This document shows, piece after piece, positions 32,080 to 45,300 of a DNA stretch of 64,000 nucleotides. The number at the start of each line of letters is the position of its first letter. The first letter of the stretch is position 1. The stretch comes from Nicotiana tabacum (taxonomy: Eukaryota; Streptophyta; Magnoliopsida; Solanales; Solanaceae), in assembly GCF_000715075.1 (NCBI RefSeq), contig NC_134087.1:109655161-109719160 (forward strand), written 5' to 3'. The notes beneath the pieces were generated by a model. It did no database searches, had not been told where the DNA came from, and worked only from the letters and a program-made list of their open reading frames with translations. The position numbers were made by a program, and so were the translations under genes.

Positions 32080-35000
32080 TTACATTTCTTTTCCCTCAAT
32101 TTCACATGCATCATTCTTCAGCTCCTTCAATCTTCTGTAACCCTTGTCGGTACCAAATAACCTAACAAAAGAAAGAGATCCATCAAATCATTCACAATAA
32201 CAAAAAATATTTTTTGTTCAATTTTTCAGGCAACAAAAATAAAAATAAACACTTTCAAAAATTTACTAGATACTATCACTGAGATAGATTAGCAGTCAAC
32301 ACGTTAGAGGAGTATGGAAGCATTAGCAGCTTATAATTGGAAAAAAAATAAACAAAGAGCATGGAAATTGATATCATAAACTTCCGATCTCTTATTTCCC
32401 GAGGCTTCATATTCATGCCAACTCCTAATAGAATTAAGCGGCTCTAAGATACTTTTTTTAGCCTAGTGGGACACATTTCTGTCAACACTAAACAATCTGC
32501 TCTCTTTGGATTCAAGAAACTGAAACTGCAAAACAGATTTATATTTTGCTCTGAATGCACAAGGTAATCAAGTGCTGCTTCACGATTGCCAAGCCTGACA
32601 ACTCTATTTCCAGAGACCCACTCAGCTATTTTATTTTGAAGTTACAAAATCTTCGCTTATGGTGCACAAGAATCACATTTTGACAGATTCATATCTCAAC
32701 ATGTAAACCAATTCCAATTAAGAAAGTCTGATTTTAGAACTTTAGAATCAAAATATCTGAGGCCAATCCAATTTGAGGCATTGCCCCTCTGCTTTCATGA
32801 GGAGAAAAGGTCAACTGATGCAACTGCTGCAGAAGATCGTACAAAGGCCAAAATTGGATGCGCAAGCTTAAGCTCAGTGTGGAATTAAACCAAACTGGTT
32901 TAGAATTTACTAACCAAGAGAAATTACTGTACAAACTTACAATGCGATGAAAACATTTTTGACCATTTGGTCGAAAGTGAAACAACTTCCTTTTCACTTC
33001 TTCCCAAATAAGATACCAAGCAATGAACTATGATTTATAAACCCTTTGATTTAAATAAGATTTTGAGTTAGCAGTATGTCATGTTTTGTAGGCACACTGT
33101 ATGACTGTTACTTCAGAAACAATCATAGTCTCCCTTAAAGGGCTTGCTCCACTTGGAGCAGCAGCAAGTAGAAAGTAGAAGAAAGGAGAAACCGCACTAA
33201 GAAAATTAACACACCGCCATATTTTGCCAGTCTTCCATTTTTGTTATATATTTCTTCTTCTTTTCATCTTTTTTATGGAGGGGTTGTGTGACAGCAAAGA
33301 TCAGCCTCCTAAAGTGAGGTAAATGTACCTAATTCTGCTAAGAAAATAGAAATTTGGTTTTGCTATATATTCAACACCACCACAGAACATGATCTTTAGC
33401 ATTTTAGCATATCAAAGAAGAAATCGATTTTCTCATTGTTAAATTATAGGAGTAGTAGAAAATTACCAGTCCATGTAAACAAACGTTGATGAATAGTTTC
33501 CAGACTTCGTATAGAGCAGCCGGTGATGATAGTCATGAAAATCAGCGCTGGGAACCAAAGGGAGCAGTTTCAAACATCATTGGAAAATGTAGAAAAATAT
33601 AACAGCTATTCTAAGAGTAATATCTGCACAGACCCTCCATATAATGGCAGGAAGTTTGAGAGGCTCCAAGGGAAATGGTAACCACAGTGTGCCTCAACTG
33701 TCTCAAGGACTCTAAGCACCATCCACAACCATAATGTTATCAAATGGGGCCCAGTGATGGCTGGACCCACTATTGTAGCAAATCCAAGGAAGAGAATTTC
33801 AGCAGGGTGAGCATATTCAGAAGTCAATCCAAATGGTGTTGCATACCTGTGAATGAAACAAGCACCAGTTTTAAATGAATGGACAGAAAAAACACAAATC
33901 AAAATATTGATTCAAAAACACTACTCTTCACTGACTCGTGATGGACGCTGTGGACATGCTTGTAGAGCCATTTAGTATGTAATATCCTATGTCCCCAATA
34001 GAATACAAAATCCTCTAGGATAAAGTAGAAGAATACTTGTGTTGAGATCACTTTCCTGCAGAAGCAAAATATTTGCAATTCAGTCCCAAGACATCAACAA
34101 ACAACCAAGCAACACCTTCCACACCCCCACGCCCACCCAAAGAACACAAACAGAAAAAGAAAAAAGGTTAGAAGACAAAAGAAACAATATTTGCGGCTGA
34201 TAAAATCGTGTATCTGTCACCATCACCAAACTTTGAGATAATCATATACAAGTATGTCATTGCTAGGCTTTAGTACATAAAGAACCTGAAAGTACCAGGA
34301 CGGCAACGGGAGAGTACTTCGCATCCCCATTAATCTAAAGACCGGATATGATGCCATCATAAGTGGGAGATTAACACAGAAATGATACAGCAGCAGGCGA
34401 GTGATGCATTTCTCCTGAGCTGCTGGGCTATTATTTTTTGTCTGCAGAAAATGAGAGGTCAGGAACCCTATTATTGAAATTCAGTAAGATAAGATCAAAA
34501 CAGTACACTCAATCCATCTGAGAAGGACATTTTAACTATTAGCTTTGGAAACAGCAGAACCAGCTTCTAATGTAAGAGAAAAGATAAAAGAAAGAAACAA
34601 GCGAAAAGCCCTCTATGAACGTTAACAAAAGTCTGATTTATGAGGAATTTGGATGTATGTCAGAAATAATTGACGGTCTACGAAGGTCTACTGGAAACTG
34701 TAGGGGTAAGGTCTACATACTCACTACCTCCCTAGATCCCACTTGTGGGATGATACTGGGTTTGTTGTTGTTATTGTTGTTAATTGTTGATAGAAAATAT
34801 AACGTGGTTGATGTCTTTTTGTGTAGGAAGAACAGCAAAAACTGACAAATAAAGTTTGTTTGTCATACAACAAATGGGAAGTGGCAACTTTCTAGGTAAA
34901 ACCGATAATCTCCTTTCTGAAGCGCTACCTGCTATCTACTTGACCTTTGGCGAAAAAGGCCAGTCTCATTATGTTAGACATATTATGATATGCATGAACA

Positions 35001-37948
35001 AGAAAGATATTTTGCAGTCTAAAAATTAATCAATTTAAGAGAAATTTCCATCTTATTTAAGATCTGTCCTGCTCAAAGCATCTTAATAAGAAATCTGAAA
35101 GGGAGGGGGGGGGGGAGGGGGGTGTGAGGCAGAAGAAAATAGTTAAACTGAAGACCTTAATGGATTTTGAAAGAAAAACAGATACACATTTTTGTGGAGA
35201 CAGCACAAAATTGACACTAAGACAGCTTGAGAATGTTTAATGAAGACAGATAACGAATTTGACACTTAATAGAGTAAAAAGGTGATACCTGAATCTTGTA
35301 TTTGCTCAACCATCCCGCCCTTTCGAGAAGAATGAAAGGAAGTCCAGACAAGAAGAAGACACTTTCATGAAGAAAGAAACTTCCAAGACAAGCCAATTGA
35401 AAGTCGCTAAAATTTGTAATCAGATACTGAAACATCAAAAAGAAAAACAAGTGGCTTAGGTATTTTGCACTTTATAATTACTATATAATGATGCAAAACA
35501 GACACTTGAATTTCACTTAATTGGAAACAGAGCAACACCAAACTGCAAACTTGACTATGGTATTTTTTTCAAGTTCAGCACTACATAACGAGCAAATACG
35601 GAAGCAGCCGCTGCACGTAAATCCATAGTTATTTCGTAACCAAGAAAAATGAACTTTAACCTTCAAAATGTCTTTTTATGTTAGGCTGTGCTAGTATCAA
35701 ACATTACTACGAGAAGTGGTCCAGGAAATGGAAAAGAAAGGAAAAGAGTAAAGAAAAACACCTAACAAGGCTTAGATAGTTGTAGTTTAACACCCCGTTT
35801 CTTCACCCTGCTTTTTTCTTTTGCCCCAAACCAAGTCAACGTGTCTAGCTCTCTCTCTCTCTCCCTCCTCTAATTTACCTCATCAAAAAACAAAAAGTTC
35901 TCTCTCCTTCTCTAAACCTCAAGACAGCTCATGACGACTCTTCAAACACCAACGAGGACTATTTGAACTAAGACATTAGTCCAGATTTCTTTGTGTCGGC
36001 TGTATTGACTGGTGTGGGTTTACATGGAGCGCAGATAGTACACTAGCCTGACAAGTCACACCATGCCACATACCGTAACGTGATATCTAGATTATTATAA
36101 CATTTATTATAAATAAGGGTATTTTTTCATAAAAGAACACCAAGTCAGTGCTATGTATCTGTACAACGAGTTACAGCTCTGGGGATCTCAAAAAATTCAT
36201 AAATCTATCAAATTTCATTAACATCTTCACCCAAACTTCCCCCCACCCCAACCAGGGCTTTGTTAAGTGATAATGAAGTACAATGTGGGATGTGGTGTCA
36301 CTGCACGTCATCAGTTCGAGCTCTGCCACTGACTACAGCCTAGTATATAAGTGGGAGCAGGGTAGAGGCTGGACCCATACTCCCCTGAGTTTTGAACCTA
36401 GCCAAATACCCAGAAAATTCTTGGTTATCCCAAAAAAAAAAAAAAAGAAGTTGATAAGGCATCTAAATTTTGACAGAATTCACTGTTCTTGATTTCCCTT
36501 CGAAACCGCAGTCATTCCTCTAATTCCACAAATCCCACATAATGCATAACATAGTAGTTCCCCAGAACTTTTTAGCAGACTTCTAGACGATGGAGCCTAT
36601 TCAAGTTCTTCCCCTAATGTTTTATTCATCGTATTGCTACATATAGTGCTGTCCCTCTCCATGCAGAAAAGAGATATCCAGAGGAGCTATAGTTCTCTAT
36701 ATAGCATTCCAGGAATCCAGGGATTTTTTTTCCAATTCCTTTTTTTTGGTAGTAAGAATTTGATAGTAAGACTTGGGTGTTGTGTTCCAATCTTGGTACA
36801 TTTCCATACTAGAGAATCAGCTTTTGGACGTAAGAATTGAAAAAGTTTAACCTTGCTAAGATTCGATTTACATTGTCAAGATTGCAAGCTTTAGCTCGAG
36901 CCTTGTCAAGCTCGTGATCATTATACAGCCTCCAGAATTTCAGGTTATGAATGCAAACTAGAAGTTTGGGAATTCCTCAATAAGTGGGATATTTCCAGGC
37001 CGATAGTCAGACCAAAATTTAACTATCCATCTCCAACCTTCAAAACTGGTATGTGTGGTTAACTACCCCAAAAGCCTCCTTGGCAAATTACTAAGTTCCA
37101 TAAACTTAACTCCATGAGATGGTTTATCGTTAACTTCCTAGGTATATTTCACTCGTTATATCCCAATTAACCTAATTCACATCCAGGGGGATTTCAGCTA
37201 CTACTTCATGCTTTTACACCCGATCTAGCTCCAATTTCCACAGTTCCAAAACAAACAGAATTATATCATTCCACCTTCCCTTGAGCCCACTTCAGCGGGT
37301 CTTATAACCTAATAACTACAAAATTATCAAATCATCGGTGTTTGAGCTCCAACTGCTTCAAACTGGGTACTGATACATATCTTTGTGCTCTATAGCGCTC
37401 ACTCACTGCACAACGTTCAGTTGTTAATTATGTGTGCCACTAGTCCAGCACGTGTTCCTTATTGTCTCTTAATGCAAATTAATCTTGCTTACTTTCTCCC
37501 CTAAAGTTGCATTGCCTATATGAAAACGCCTATAAGTCAACAAAATCTCGATCATATTTGTACATTGCAGTTATATCTTCAACAATCAACTGCAGTAAAA
37601 TAAAAAACCTTACTAAAAAATAGAGAAATACAGAGAACAATTGGTGCTTCAGTCCAACAACCGAACAACCAAATCATGCATGGAGAAATTATTCATTCCG
37701 CATGAAGATTAACGATAGAAACAATGCTGTGCCACTCATGCAGCAAACTAATGCAAATCCGCTTGCACAAACAGACAGATTCTCAAAATCGGTGCATTAG
37801 TTAGATCCATATCAAAATGCGGTTAAACGAAAAGCGAAACAAGTACAATCTAGGGCTAGTACATTGTTAGCACTGATTATCAGATTGAAATTGCAGTAAA
37901 AAAGAAGAGAGGTGTTACCGTCCAAGCAGATTCGATCATGGAAGCCAT
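32080..37948 (-). CDS. SMO2: Sterol 4-alpha-methyl oxidase, SMO2 class (7 coding exons, 269 aa)
   Basis: This is a non-heme di-iron sterol C4-methyl oxidase (fatty acid hydroxylase superfamily). It oxidises a 4-alpha-methyl group of sterol precursors in the endoplasmic reticulum. SMO2 enzymes act on the 4-monomethyl sterols of phytosterol synthesis. Coding exons on the - strand: 37948-37919, 35426-35289, 34441-34296, 34055-33936, 33846-33634, 33547-33467 and 32161-32080. All introns are GT-AG. The sum is 810 nt, with no stop before TAA at 32082. The protein starts MASMIESAW. The three histidine motifs are present: H127RILH131 (HX3H), H140SVHH144 and H220DYHH224 (HX2HH). Hydrophobic stretches in exons 2, 3 and 5 fit membrane segments. 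It looks intact. Introns 1 and 2 carry SINE-like insertions. The SMO2 rather than SMO1 assignment rests on the N-terminal and HEYATPFGLTSEYAHPAE-type sequence. Confidence 0.95.
34680..34783 (+). mobile_element. TS-type SINE fragment in SMO2 intron 2
   Basis: The phrase GGGGTAAGGTCTACATAC, followed by CCCACTTGTGGGATGATAC and a (TTG)n tail at about 34760-34783, matches the 3' part of the Solanaceae TS SINE. The 5' tRNA-related part is short or missing. It lies opposite to the gene, within the 847-bp intron 2. Confidence 0.65.
35101..35122 (+). other. G-tract in SMO2 intron 2
   Basis: A run GGGAGGGGGGGGGGGAGGGG lies on the + strand, which is the template strand of SMO2. The intron RNA would be C-rich. 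Such a run could form a G-quadruplex in DNA. It may also be a length-variable homopolymer. Confidence 0.7.
36283..36447 (+). mobile_element. SINE-like element with box B and poly(A) in SMO2 intron 1
   Basis: A box-B-like AGTTCGAGCTCTGCC near 36310 is followed by about 110 bp ending in a 14-15 A run (36430-36444). This arrangement fits a tRNA-derived SINE in + orientation, opposite to SMO2. Box A is not clear and no target duplication was verified. Confidence 0.45.
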
Positions 37949-37994
37949 GGTCAAACAATGAGGATTGACTCGATCTCCGGCCAGCCAGCCAGCC

Positions 37995-38041
37995 GCAGAG
38001 AGAGAGAAGGAGAGAGAGAGAGAGCGCTAGAAAGTGTGTGT

Positions 38042-38093
<52 letters not shown>

Positions 38094-38100
38094 ATAGGGC
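37995..38100 (-). promoter_or_regulatory. SMO2 core promoter and CT/GT-rich leader
   Basis: On the - strand a TATA box CCCTATATAC (around 38100-38089) is followed by a long pyrimidine (CT)n run, a (CA)n run and a second CT run, then the ATG at 37948. CT-rich leaders with an upstream TATA are common in plant genes. The start site is inferred to fall in the CT run. The microsatellite is likely length-variable. Confidence 0.6.
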
Positions 38101-39357
38101 AGGTGTTGTAAAGGGGCGGGGCGCACTAGGGAGAGAAAAGCGGGTCCATAAGAGAAGAGACAGACTGTCAGAGGGAATCTCAGCTGACGGCCTCTTAGTT
38201 GAATATGCGATGCAGAAAGACAAACACATGTGCTTTTCAAAAGTTTTTACATGTACACGATGTCATCCAGTCAGCCACTCAATCAAGTCGGGGTTCAAAC
38301 CAGCTTGCCCACACATTACACTGCTCCACCAAATACGAAAATAGAGGAACAACATACATGTTCTGCCACGTTGGCGCACTCTGACTATTAAACTTTTACT
38401 ATATGAAAAAAATCTGATTTAAAAATAAAAATCTGATTTCGTTTTTGTCTTTTCCCAATTTAAAATCTAATCTCCAAAATCCATTTCAACTTTCACTATT
38501 CACCATGGTCATGTGTTATATATTAATATCTTTCCTTCTTAATTTGTCCCAGAAAACAATGACTTTCTGATTTTATAAATTATTTAACTTTGACATTCTC
38601 ATTTTATCCTTTGAAATCTTACTTTAATATAAATTTTGTTTTCTGTTAAGAGATAAAGATGAACGAGCATGTGGAAACTCTTTGGTAGCAATGGTATTAT
38701 TTTTTATGCTTTGGCTATGTGCTAGCTTATGGACAAAAACTGTTTCTTCGCTTCTTAGTCAAAAATCATGGAAATAATCAAATAATTTTCATATGAAGGA
38801 GTGTCTCAGACAGCTTGCCACAATTATCGAAGGACTTTATTCACCTAACACTTAGGTAAACGAAAAGAAATTACCTAATATTTAGGACTAAGTGCAACAA
38901 TAATCACATTTAAGCCCGTTATTTAAAATATATTCATAATTATAATTTTTTTTAAGATTAGCCAATTCACTCAAATTTCAAGACTAAGTATCTTGAATTT
39001 GGAAATTCAGGACTTCTGTCATGAATTTTTGAGATGCTAACTGATATTCAGGATTAAGTGTCCTGAATTTCTTAACTACTAATTTAAAATTCACGACATA
39101 AGATTCAAACTTTTGGGCACAAATTTCGAACTTTAGGACACGATCTCCTGAAGTTTGAATTTTGAGGTTTAAACTCTAGGACGCCCTGAAGTCTGAGCGA
39201 ATTTGGTTAATCTTTAAATACATTGTAAATTGTGAATATATTTTAAACAACATACTTAAAAGTGGCTAACTGGTGTCATTTTCACTAATATTTATTGTAT
39301 TTGTTGGAATTTAAACCTAAAACTTTATGATTATTTTCTCACTTCATTGACATTAAG
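38101..39357. other. SMO2 upstream region and AT-rich intergenic DNA
   Basis: This contains the proximal promoter of SMO2 (to about 38400) and AT-rich DNA with irregular repeats of an AAATTCAGGAC/GTCCTGAATTT phrase near 38990-39190. No gene was found. Confidence 0.45.
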
Positions 39358-40511
39358 GATTTGGGTGTAATTGAGTATAATTACACAGTTTGGCATGTTT
39401 GTTTGGCCAAGTAATTACTTGGTTAGCATGAAATTGGGTGTAATTACACTCTCCAATTCTCAAGGGGAAGGTGAGAATGGGTGGTAATTATACTGTTTAA
39501 TTACTAGGTTGGTTTTTAGTTTCTTTCCTTTTTGTTTTTATTTTAATTTATTTTCTTTATAACTTTTTATTTCTATTATTTTAATTTTATTCGTACTGTT
39601 TAATTTCTTTTGAAATTTTAAAAAATATTTTTTTTGTACATTATTTATTTTTTATTTCTCTTTACTTCTTGTGATTCCATGTAATTGCTTATATTTTATT
39701 TTTTATTTATTTTATTATTCTATTTTTTGAAACTACACCTTCCAATATTAGAAATAATGATTCATTAACAAACTTGGCATATAATGAGTGATGCAATTAA
39801 AGTGGAATTTCGTTGTTGAATGTGGTTATAAACTTATTATGTTTCCTAATCTTAAGTTGTAGTGGAATTTCTTATTATTATGTTGGAATTTGACATATGT
39901 TAAACTAATTTATTTTTATTTTTTGAATTTTGAAATTGTGTTATATTCATGATTCCAATTTACTTGTTTTAGCAGTATTGGCTCATATTGTATGTTGTTC
40001 ATTTTTTAGTTAGAATTGATAGATTAGTTTTGTCAAACATTTGAATAATGTTATGACAGTATATTTAATAATATTATCTAATTTTATCAAACATGAATTC
40101 CATATTATTTTTACAAAACGTATAGTTTTAGTTTTGTAAGTATCTAAACTAAATATTATTAATTTGAAATATATATATAAATTATTTTTACAATATTAGT
40201 TATAAATATATGATTATTAATTAATGTATATTCACGAAAAGATACACATCTTCAATATCAAATATAATATCATTTATACTTATAAAAAATTATAGGCGTA
40301 TATTTATTATATTAAATTTTAAGTTTTGATAAATTACTTAATTTAAAATTAATTTAACTGTGTAAATACACTTGTGCAACCAAACAGTAAACTTGTAATT
40401 ACATTGTAACGACTATGACAAACAAACAGGTCGTCGTAATTACACAACTGTATAATTACTAGGTTGTGTAATTACTATCATAATAATTAAACCAATTTCA
40501 AAACAGACCCT
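39358..40511. mobile_element. Candidate non-autonomous DNA transposon with GGTGTAATTAC ends
   Basis: The left end (TTGGGTGTAATTGAGTATAATTACAC) and right end (GTGTAATTACTATC... preceded by CGTAATTACACAACTG) share inverted GTGTAATTAC phrases. CATGTTTGTTTGG on the left also answers ACAAACAAACAG on the right. The interior is AT-rich without a gene. Exact termini and target duplication are not proven. Confidence 0.4.
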
Positions 40512-40603
40512 AAGTCATACCTTTAGGCGCAATTGAAAAATAAGACAGAGGTAGCATTTTTTTTTATAATTTTAGAATAACTGAAAAACTTTTATAAGTA
40601 TTA

Positions 40604-40866
40604 CTCCCTCCGGTTCACAATAAGTGACCAATTTGTTTTTTTATTTTGATTCAAAATAAGTGTCCAGTTATGTAATCAAGAAAGAATTCAATTTGTTTTT
40701 ACAAAATAACCCCTATGTACATATCCCTAAAAAGTTTTCTTACTCCTTACATTAAATGTTTAATTAGGGGTAGTTTAGTCATAGTAGGTATTTTTGTATA
40801 AAATTTAGTATTTTCTTATTGAGCGTATTAAAAGCAAATTGATCAATTATTGTGAACCGGATGAAG
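40604..40866. mobile_element. Stowaway-type MITE
   Basis: The inverted ends CTCCCTCCGGTTCACAATAA and TTATTGTGAACCGGATGAAG, flanked by TA on both sides (40602-40603 and 40867-40868), are diagnostic of Tc1/mariner-related Stowaway MITEs. The 263-bp length fits. Confidence 0.88.
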
Positions 40867-40868
40867 TA

Positions 40869-42311
40869 TTCTACTAAATGATTGCTTCTTTCCCAAAAAG
40901 GAATAATGGAGCTCGCGAGTCACGACGGACAAAAACACTATATTATTTATGGAACTGCAAAATCACTTCTTCAAATGTTTTTATAAACAAAACTACCTAT
41001 TTAAAAATTGACAATAACGTATCAATAATAAAAACCTTTTTGCGTGAACAATAAAATCCTTCGATAAAAAAATGTTCAAAAGTAGTTGAAACTCGATTAT
41101 TAAAGAATGATCTGTTTCACTCTTCAAATATATAATAGCATAAACGGGATCCAAAAAGTATCACTTTACTTGTATATACAATTTTCTGAAATTTCTAAAA
41201 AAAAAAAATCAAATATATCTAAATAATCAAAATTAAGTTTTGATATGATGTTTTTAACTTCTTCTGTTTTGGTTTTTAATTATTTTTTCTATCATAATTT
41301 TGTATAATATGTAAGTCAAAGTTCAATTTAAAATGATGCCTAAAATGGTAACATATAGAATAGAAAGTTAATACGTAATCAGAGACTGGGCCTGCAGGAC
41401 AATTTCTCCTTAATCCCTCGCCCCAAACTTTTGCTTGTCAATTTGTTATAATGTCAAATGGAATAAAACAACAGCACGTACCTACACAATAGCAAGTTGT
41501 ACATTTGTTCCCAGAGAGAAAATTATGGCAATAATCTACAGAAATGCTGGTTTCAAGCACATACTTGTGCAAAATGATTTGAAAGTGCCCACACAAGGTT
41601 ATTATAAAAGGTGAGACAATCCAATCTCATCCAGCAAAACATATTGCCTCAGCCATTTGAATATCAAATTATTACATACTGCAGGTCGACAAAGAAAATT
41701 AGTGCATATGATTACGTTGATCCGCCAGATAATAAGCACAGCTGAAGAAAACGTTACACCACGGCTTTGCTACTCTGTAACAAGATCTTGCAGTCTTCAA
41801 CATAAGCACTTGGAATACATAGTACTTCTTCCCACTCTAAGCAACAGCTTGCATCAGTTCATCAAGAGTTGCAAATACAAATGCTATAGAAGAAAATAAA
41901 TCATTTGATTAATTAGATCAAGCGATATGGAAGATAATAGTATAGAAGAATTCAGTGTAGAATGATATACTCCATAAGTAGAAATAAACGACTGAACAAA
42001 CTCTGAATCTATACAATACAGCAAAAACTGGCCAAGAAGCTAGGGAAAATTTCTGAACAAACTAAAACCAATTTTAGGCAATATACTTTAACCGAACAAA
42101 CTTAAAATCAATTCCGAGCATTGGGCGACATACTTTAGCCAGTAGCTATGAATTTTTTTAAAGATTTAAACAATAAATTACATGAAGCTTCCAATAAAAT
42201 AATCAAGCCACAAACATCATCTCTCCTAAACGCTTGTACAGGAATCAGCATCGCAAGTTATAGCTTACCGCTTGAACATAAACTTACAAGGTAAGACAAA
42301 AGGGCTGCATA
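40869..42311. other. Intergenic DNA and RPB7 3' flank
   Basis: AT-rich DNA in which the RPB7 transcript should end, left of the stop at 42312. No unambiguous polyadenylation signal or other gene could be supported. Confidence 0.4.
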
Positions 42312-45300
42312 TCAAGCATTTGCGCCAGGATCACTGATCACACCAAGGAAATCATCCTTTATTGTACCGATGCAGAACTGCAAAAGAAATGGGAAAACCA
42401 ACAGATATGAGGGAGGCAACAAATGTCCATGTATGACGTAACACAAGCAAATGTATAACTCGCATAAGTCCTTGTTTTCGCTTGAAGTTATTATGTTCTT
42501 AATTCTTCATGTAAGGTTCCCTCATTCTGGTGTCAAGTTTCACTTTTGTGCATTGATTATATCAGCAGCATTCTTGTTACTTTGATAACAATCGTAATGA
42601 AAATATTTTTTCACGCTATCCATATATGCTCCATTTCTTGGAAGAACCCCAACCTGCACAGTTCTCTTGGTCTCAAGAGCTAGTGATTCAGTCACATAAC
42701 TAATCAGAACACAGTTTGGCATCTAGATACCCTTAATGAGTAAATGTAATGTACACATGTAAACATGCTAAATGTCTTATACATTGTATCTCAACAGTGT
42801 GATGCCTTATTTTGTTTGGGACTATTGGTCATGAGTAACAAGCATAACAACGGCAAGATAATAAGAAAATGAAGCGAAAGGAACATTATGTAGCAGTAGA
42901 AATCTTACAATAATAGAATACAAGAAAAGAGGTCATGACTCGATAGTCGATTAGTCGATATTAAAAAACTAGCAGTGTCATAGACTGTAACAGCCATTTG
43001 TCAAAACCAATAGGATCATCTTGAGAATTTTAAATCTCGCAGGCAGTGATTCCCGCCCCCTTCCTCCCCAAAAAAAAATAGAATGGGCCATCTTTATATA
43101 CACAGAGATGAACCAGAATTTCAGGGCATCACTCAAGATTTCTGAAATTTCACAAGGTTATAAGGCAAGTCAATAACATACAATTTCTGTGGCATCAACA
43201 CGAGTTCCAATGATCTTCAATCTAACTTCACTCTCCTTCTGAATTTTGACCTGAAAAAGATGAATTAATCAAATCACTTAAACATCACAGGCTGAAAATT
43301 TCTTAAAAGGAAGAGAAAGCTTGGTGAAGCATGAAAATTTTCATACGGAGCCATCGGAAGTTGTATAATTTGGTACATCTCCTGACTGAAACTCCATGTC
43401 ATCTGGTATCAACTGCACGAAAGCCAAGGGTCACACACAAAAAGAGATAGACAAAGGCCAAAGTATAAGCTTTTACATGCATCAAATAGCCTGATATATA
43501 TGGCCATTATAGACAGAAAAGGACAGATCCTTTATTTTTTTCAATATACTATCTCTTCAACACATACATCTCCAAAATAGAAAATGGTATTCCCTCCGTT
43601 TCAATTTAGATGATGTAGTTTGACTTGGCAAAGTTTAAGGAAAAAAAAGACTTTAGAAACATGTGGACCTAAAAGCTTAAGGAACAAAAGCTTTGTGAGG
43701 CCATGACATTTGTGTGGCTATAAAAGCTTTTCATTAAGGGTAAAGTGGGTAAAATGAAGAGTTTAAAGTTAAATTGTTTCTAAATATAGAAATATGTCAT
43801 TCTTTTTGGAATGTACTAATAAGGAAAGTATGTCATTGGAGGGAGTAATAATTAGGATTCATTAAAGAAATCGAGAATCCATGCATGGGACATGAAACCC
43901 TTCCTGCATGAGGCACTAATATATTTTAACGTCTAATTATCAGGAATCATTCAAATTAAGAACAAAAGTTCGTTGCTTTTTCTTTCCATATAATTCAATT
44001 GAAGCTGCAGCCCTATCCATCTATCCATTTGATCCAACTTTATTTGTTCCATTCCAATAATTCTTATGCGGTTTTATACCCTTTACCTATACATCACCTA
44101 CAAAGATACTCAATTAATAATAAGCAAGAAACATAACACAAATAAAAACAACTATAGTGGCCAAATAGCATAGACTTTCCAGAAAATGGGCCAAAATCCA
44201 CAAAGGTCACACCATAGTGACTCCACATCATTCTACTGGTACTGTAACTACTAGAAGAGCGTCACAACCACCAAATTACAATAGAGAGAAGCATTGTGCA
44301 TTCATTTCAAATAACTTTCAAGTGTATTTCTGTTCATGCCAATCTAAAATGACCAACTGAACTGAAAAGAAAAGAAAAGAAAAGGAAAGGAAAGGTAAGG
44401 TATTGGGCTCCATGTCCTGCTCATTCTATTCTCAAGATAAGATAAATCTGACTTTGAAAGTATCCTCCAAAAGCTTAGCACAAATTTTAATCAATACAAA
44501 ATACATGGTCAATAATCATTTGCATATATATACACACATTTGTTCTCCATCCAACAAAAGTGACAAGTTCAGAATACAATATCATGTATCCACTGTCCCA
44601 ACAAAAAGTGACAAGTTCAGAATACAATATCATGTATCCACTGTCCCAACAGAAGTGATAAGTTCAAAGTACAAGAGTCAAACTAATGAATAGTCAATCT
44701 CAATTCAAATTATTTAAATATCAAAATAGTCATTAAAAAGAACCCTTTCGAATCACCAAATTTAAATAGGTCATGTTATTAGCAAAAGGGGGCATGCTAC
44801 TTCCCAGTTCAATGATAACTTTTAACTAGAGATCCCCTTTACTCATAAAAAATAAATAAAACTATAAACTAGAGATTCAGATTAGAATAACCATTTGATA
44901 AGACGATTCCTTTTCACTATTAACTCCTCCAATCGTTTTACTGAATTAGCACAAAGGAAACAAGTATACAGGACAAAAAAAATTAAAGAACCTCCATTTT
45001 ACCTTTCAAATTCTAACTGTTGTGTGACAAAACTAGCACAATAATGTTTTGTAAAAGAAATATGTGCCACACGTAATTAACCTGTGAATAGAGCAGAATA
45101 TGTGCTAGTTTTATGCCAAGCTAAGATAATGGACCTCAAAAATCACGAAGAGAGCAATATATTCCGGTGTTTAACATTCTAGAATAAAGAACCAACTCAC
45201 ATGGTTTGAAACGAAAATCTGCACAGGCCCTGCTTCAGCAAAAAATCCCATCTGCACTGATCCACAATAGTAAAATATCTACAGGTAGAGAAAAAAATCT

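Noticed and set aside
33606..33630. Continuation of the SMO2 exon 5 frame to a TAG at about 33606
   Set aside because: A GT donor at 33633 and an exon at 33547-33467 carrying the third histidine motif show this is intron read-through.
37812..38240. Serine/leucine-rich - strand frames of 92-142 aa
   Set aside because: Translations of the CT microsatellite in the SMO2 leader; the real start is the ATG at 37948.
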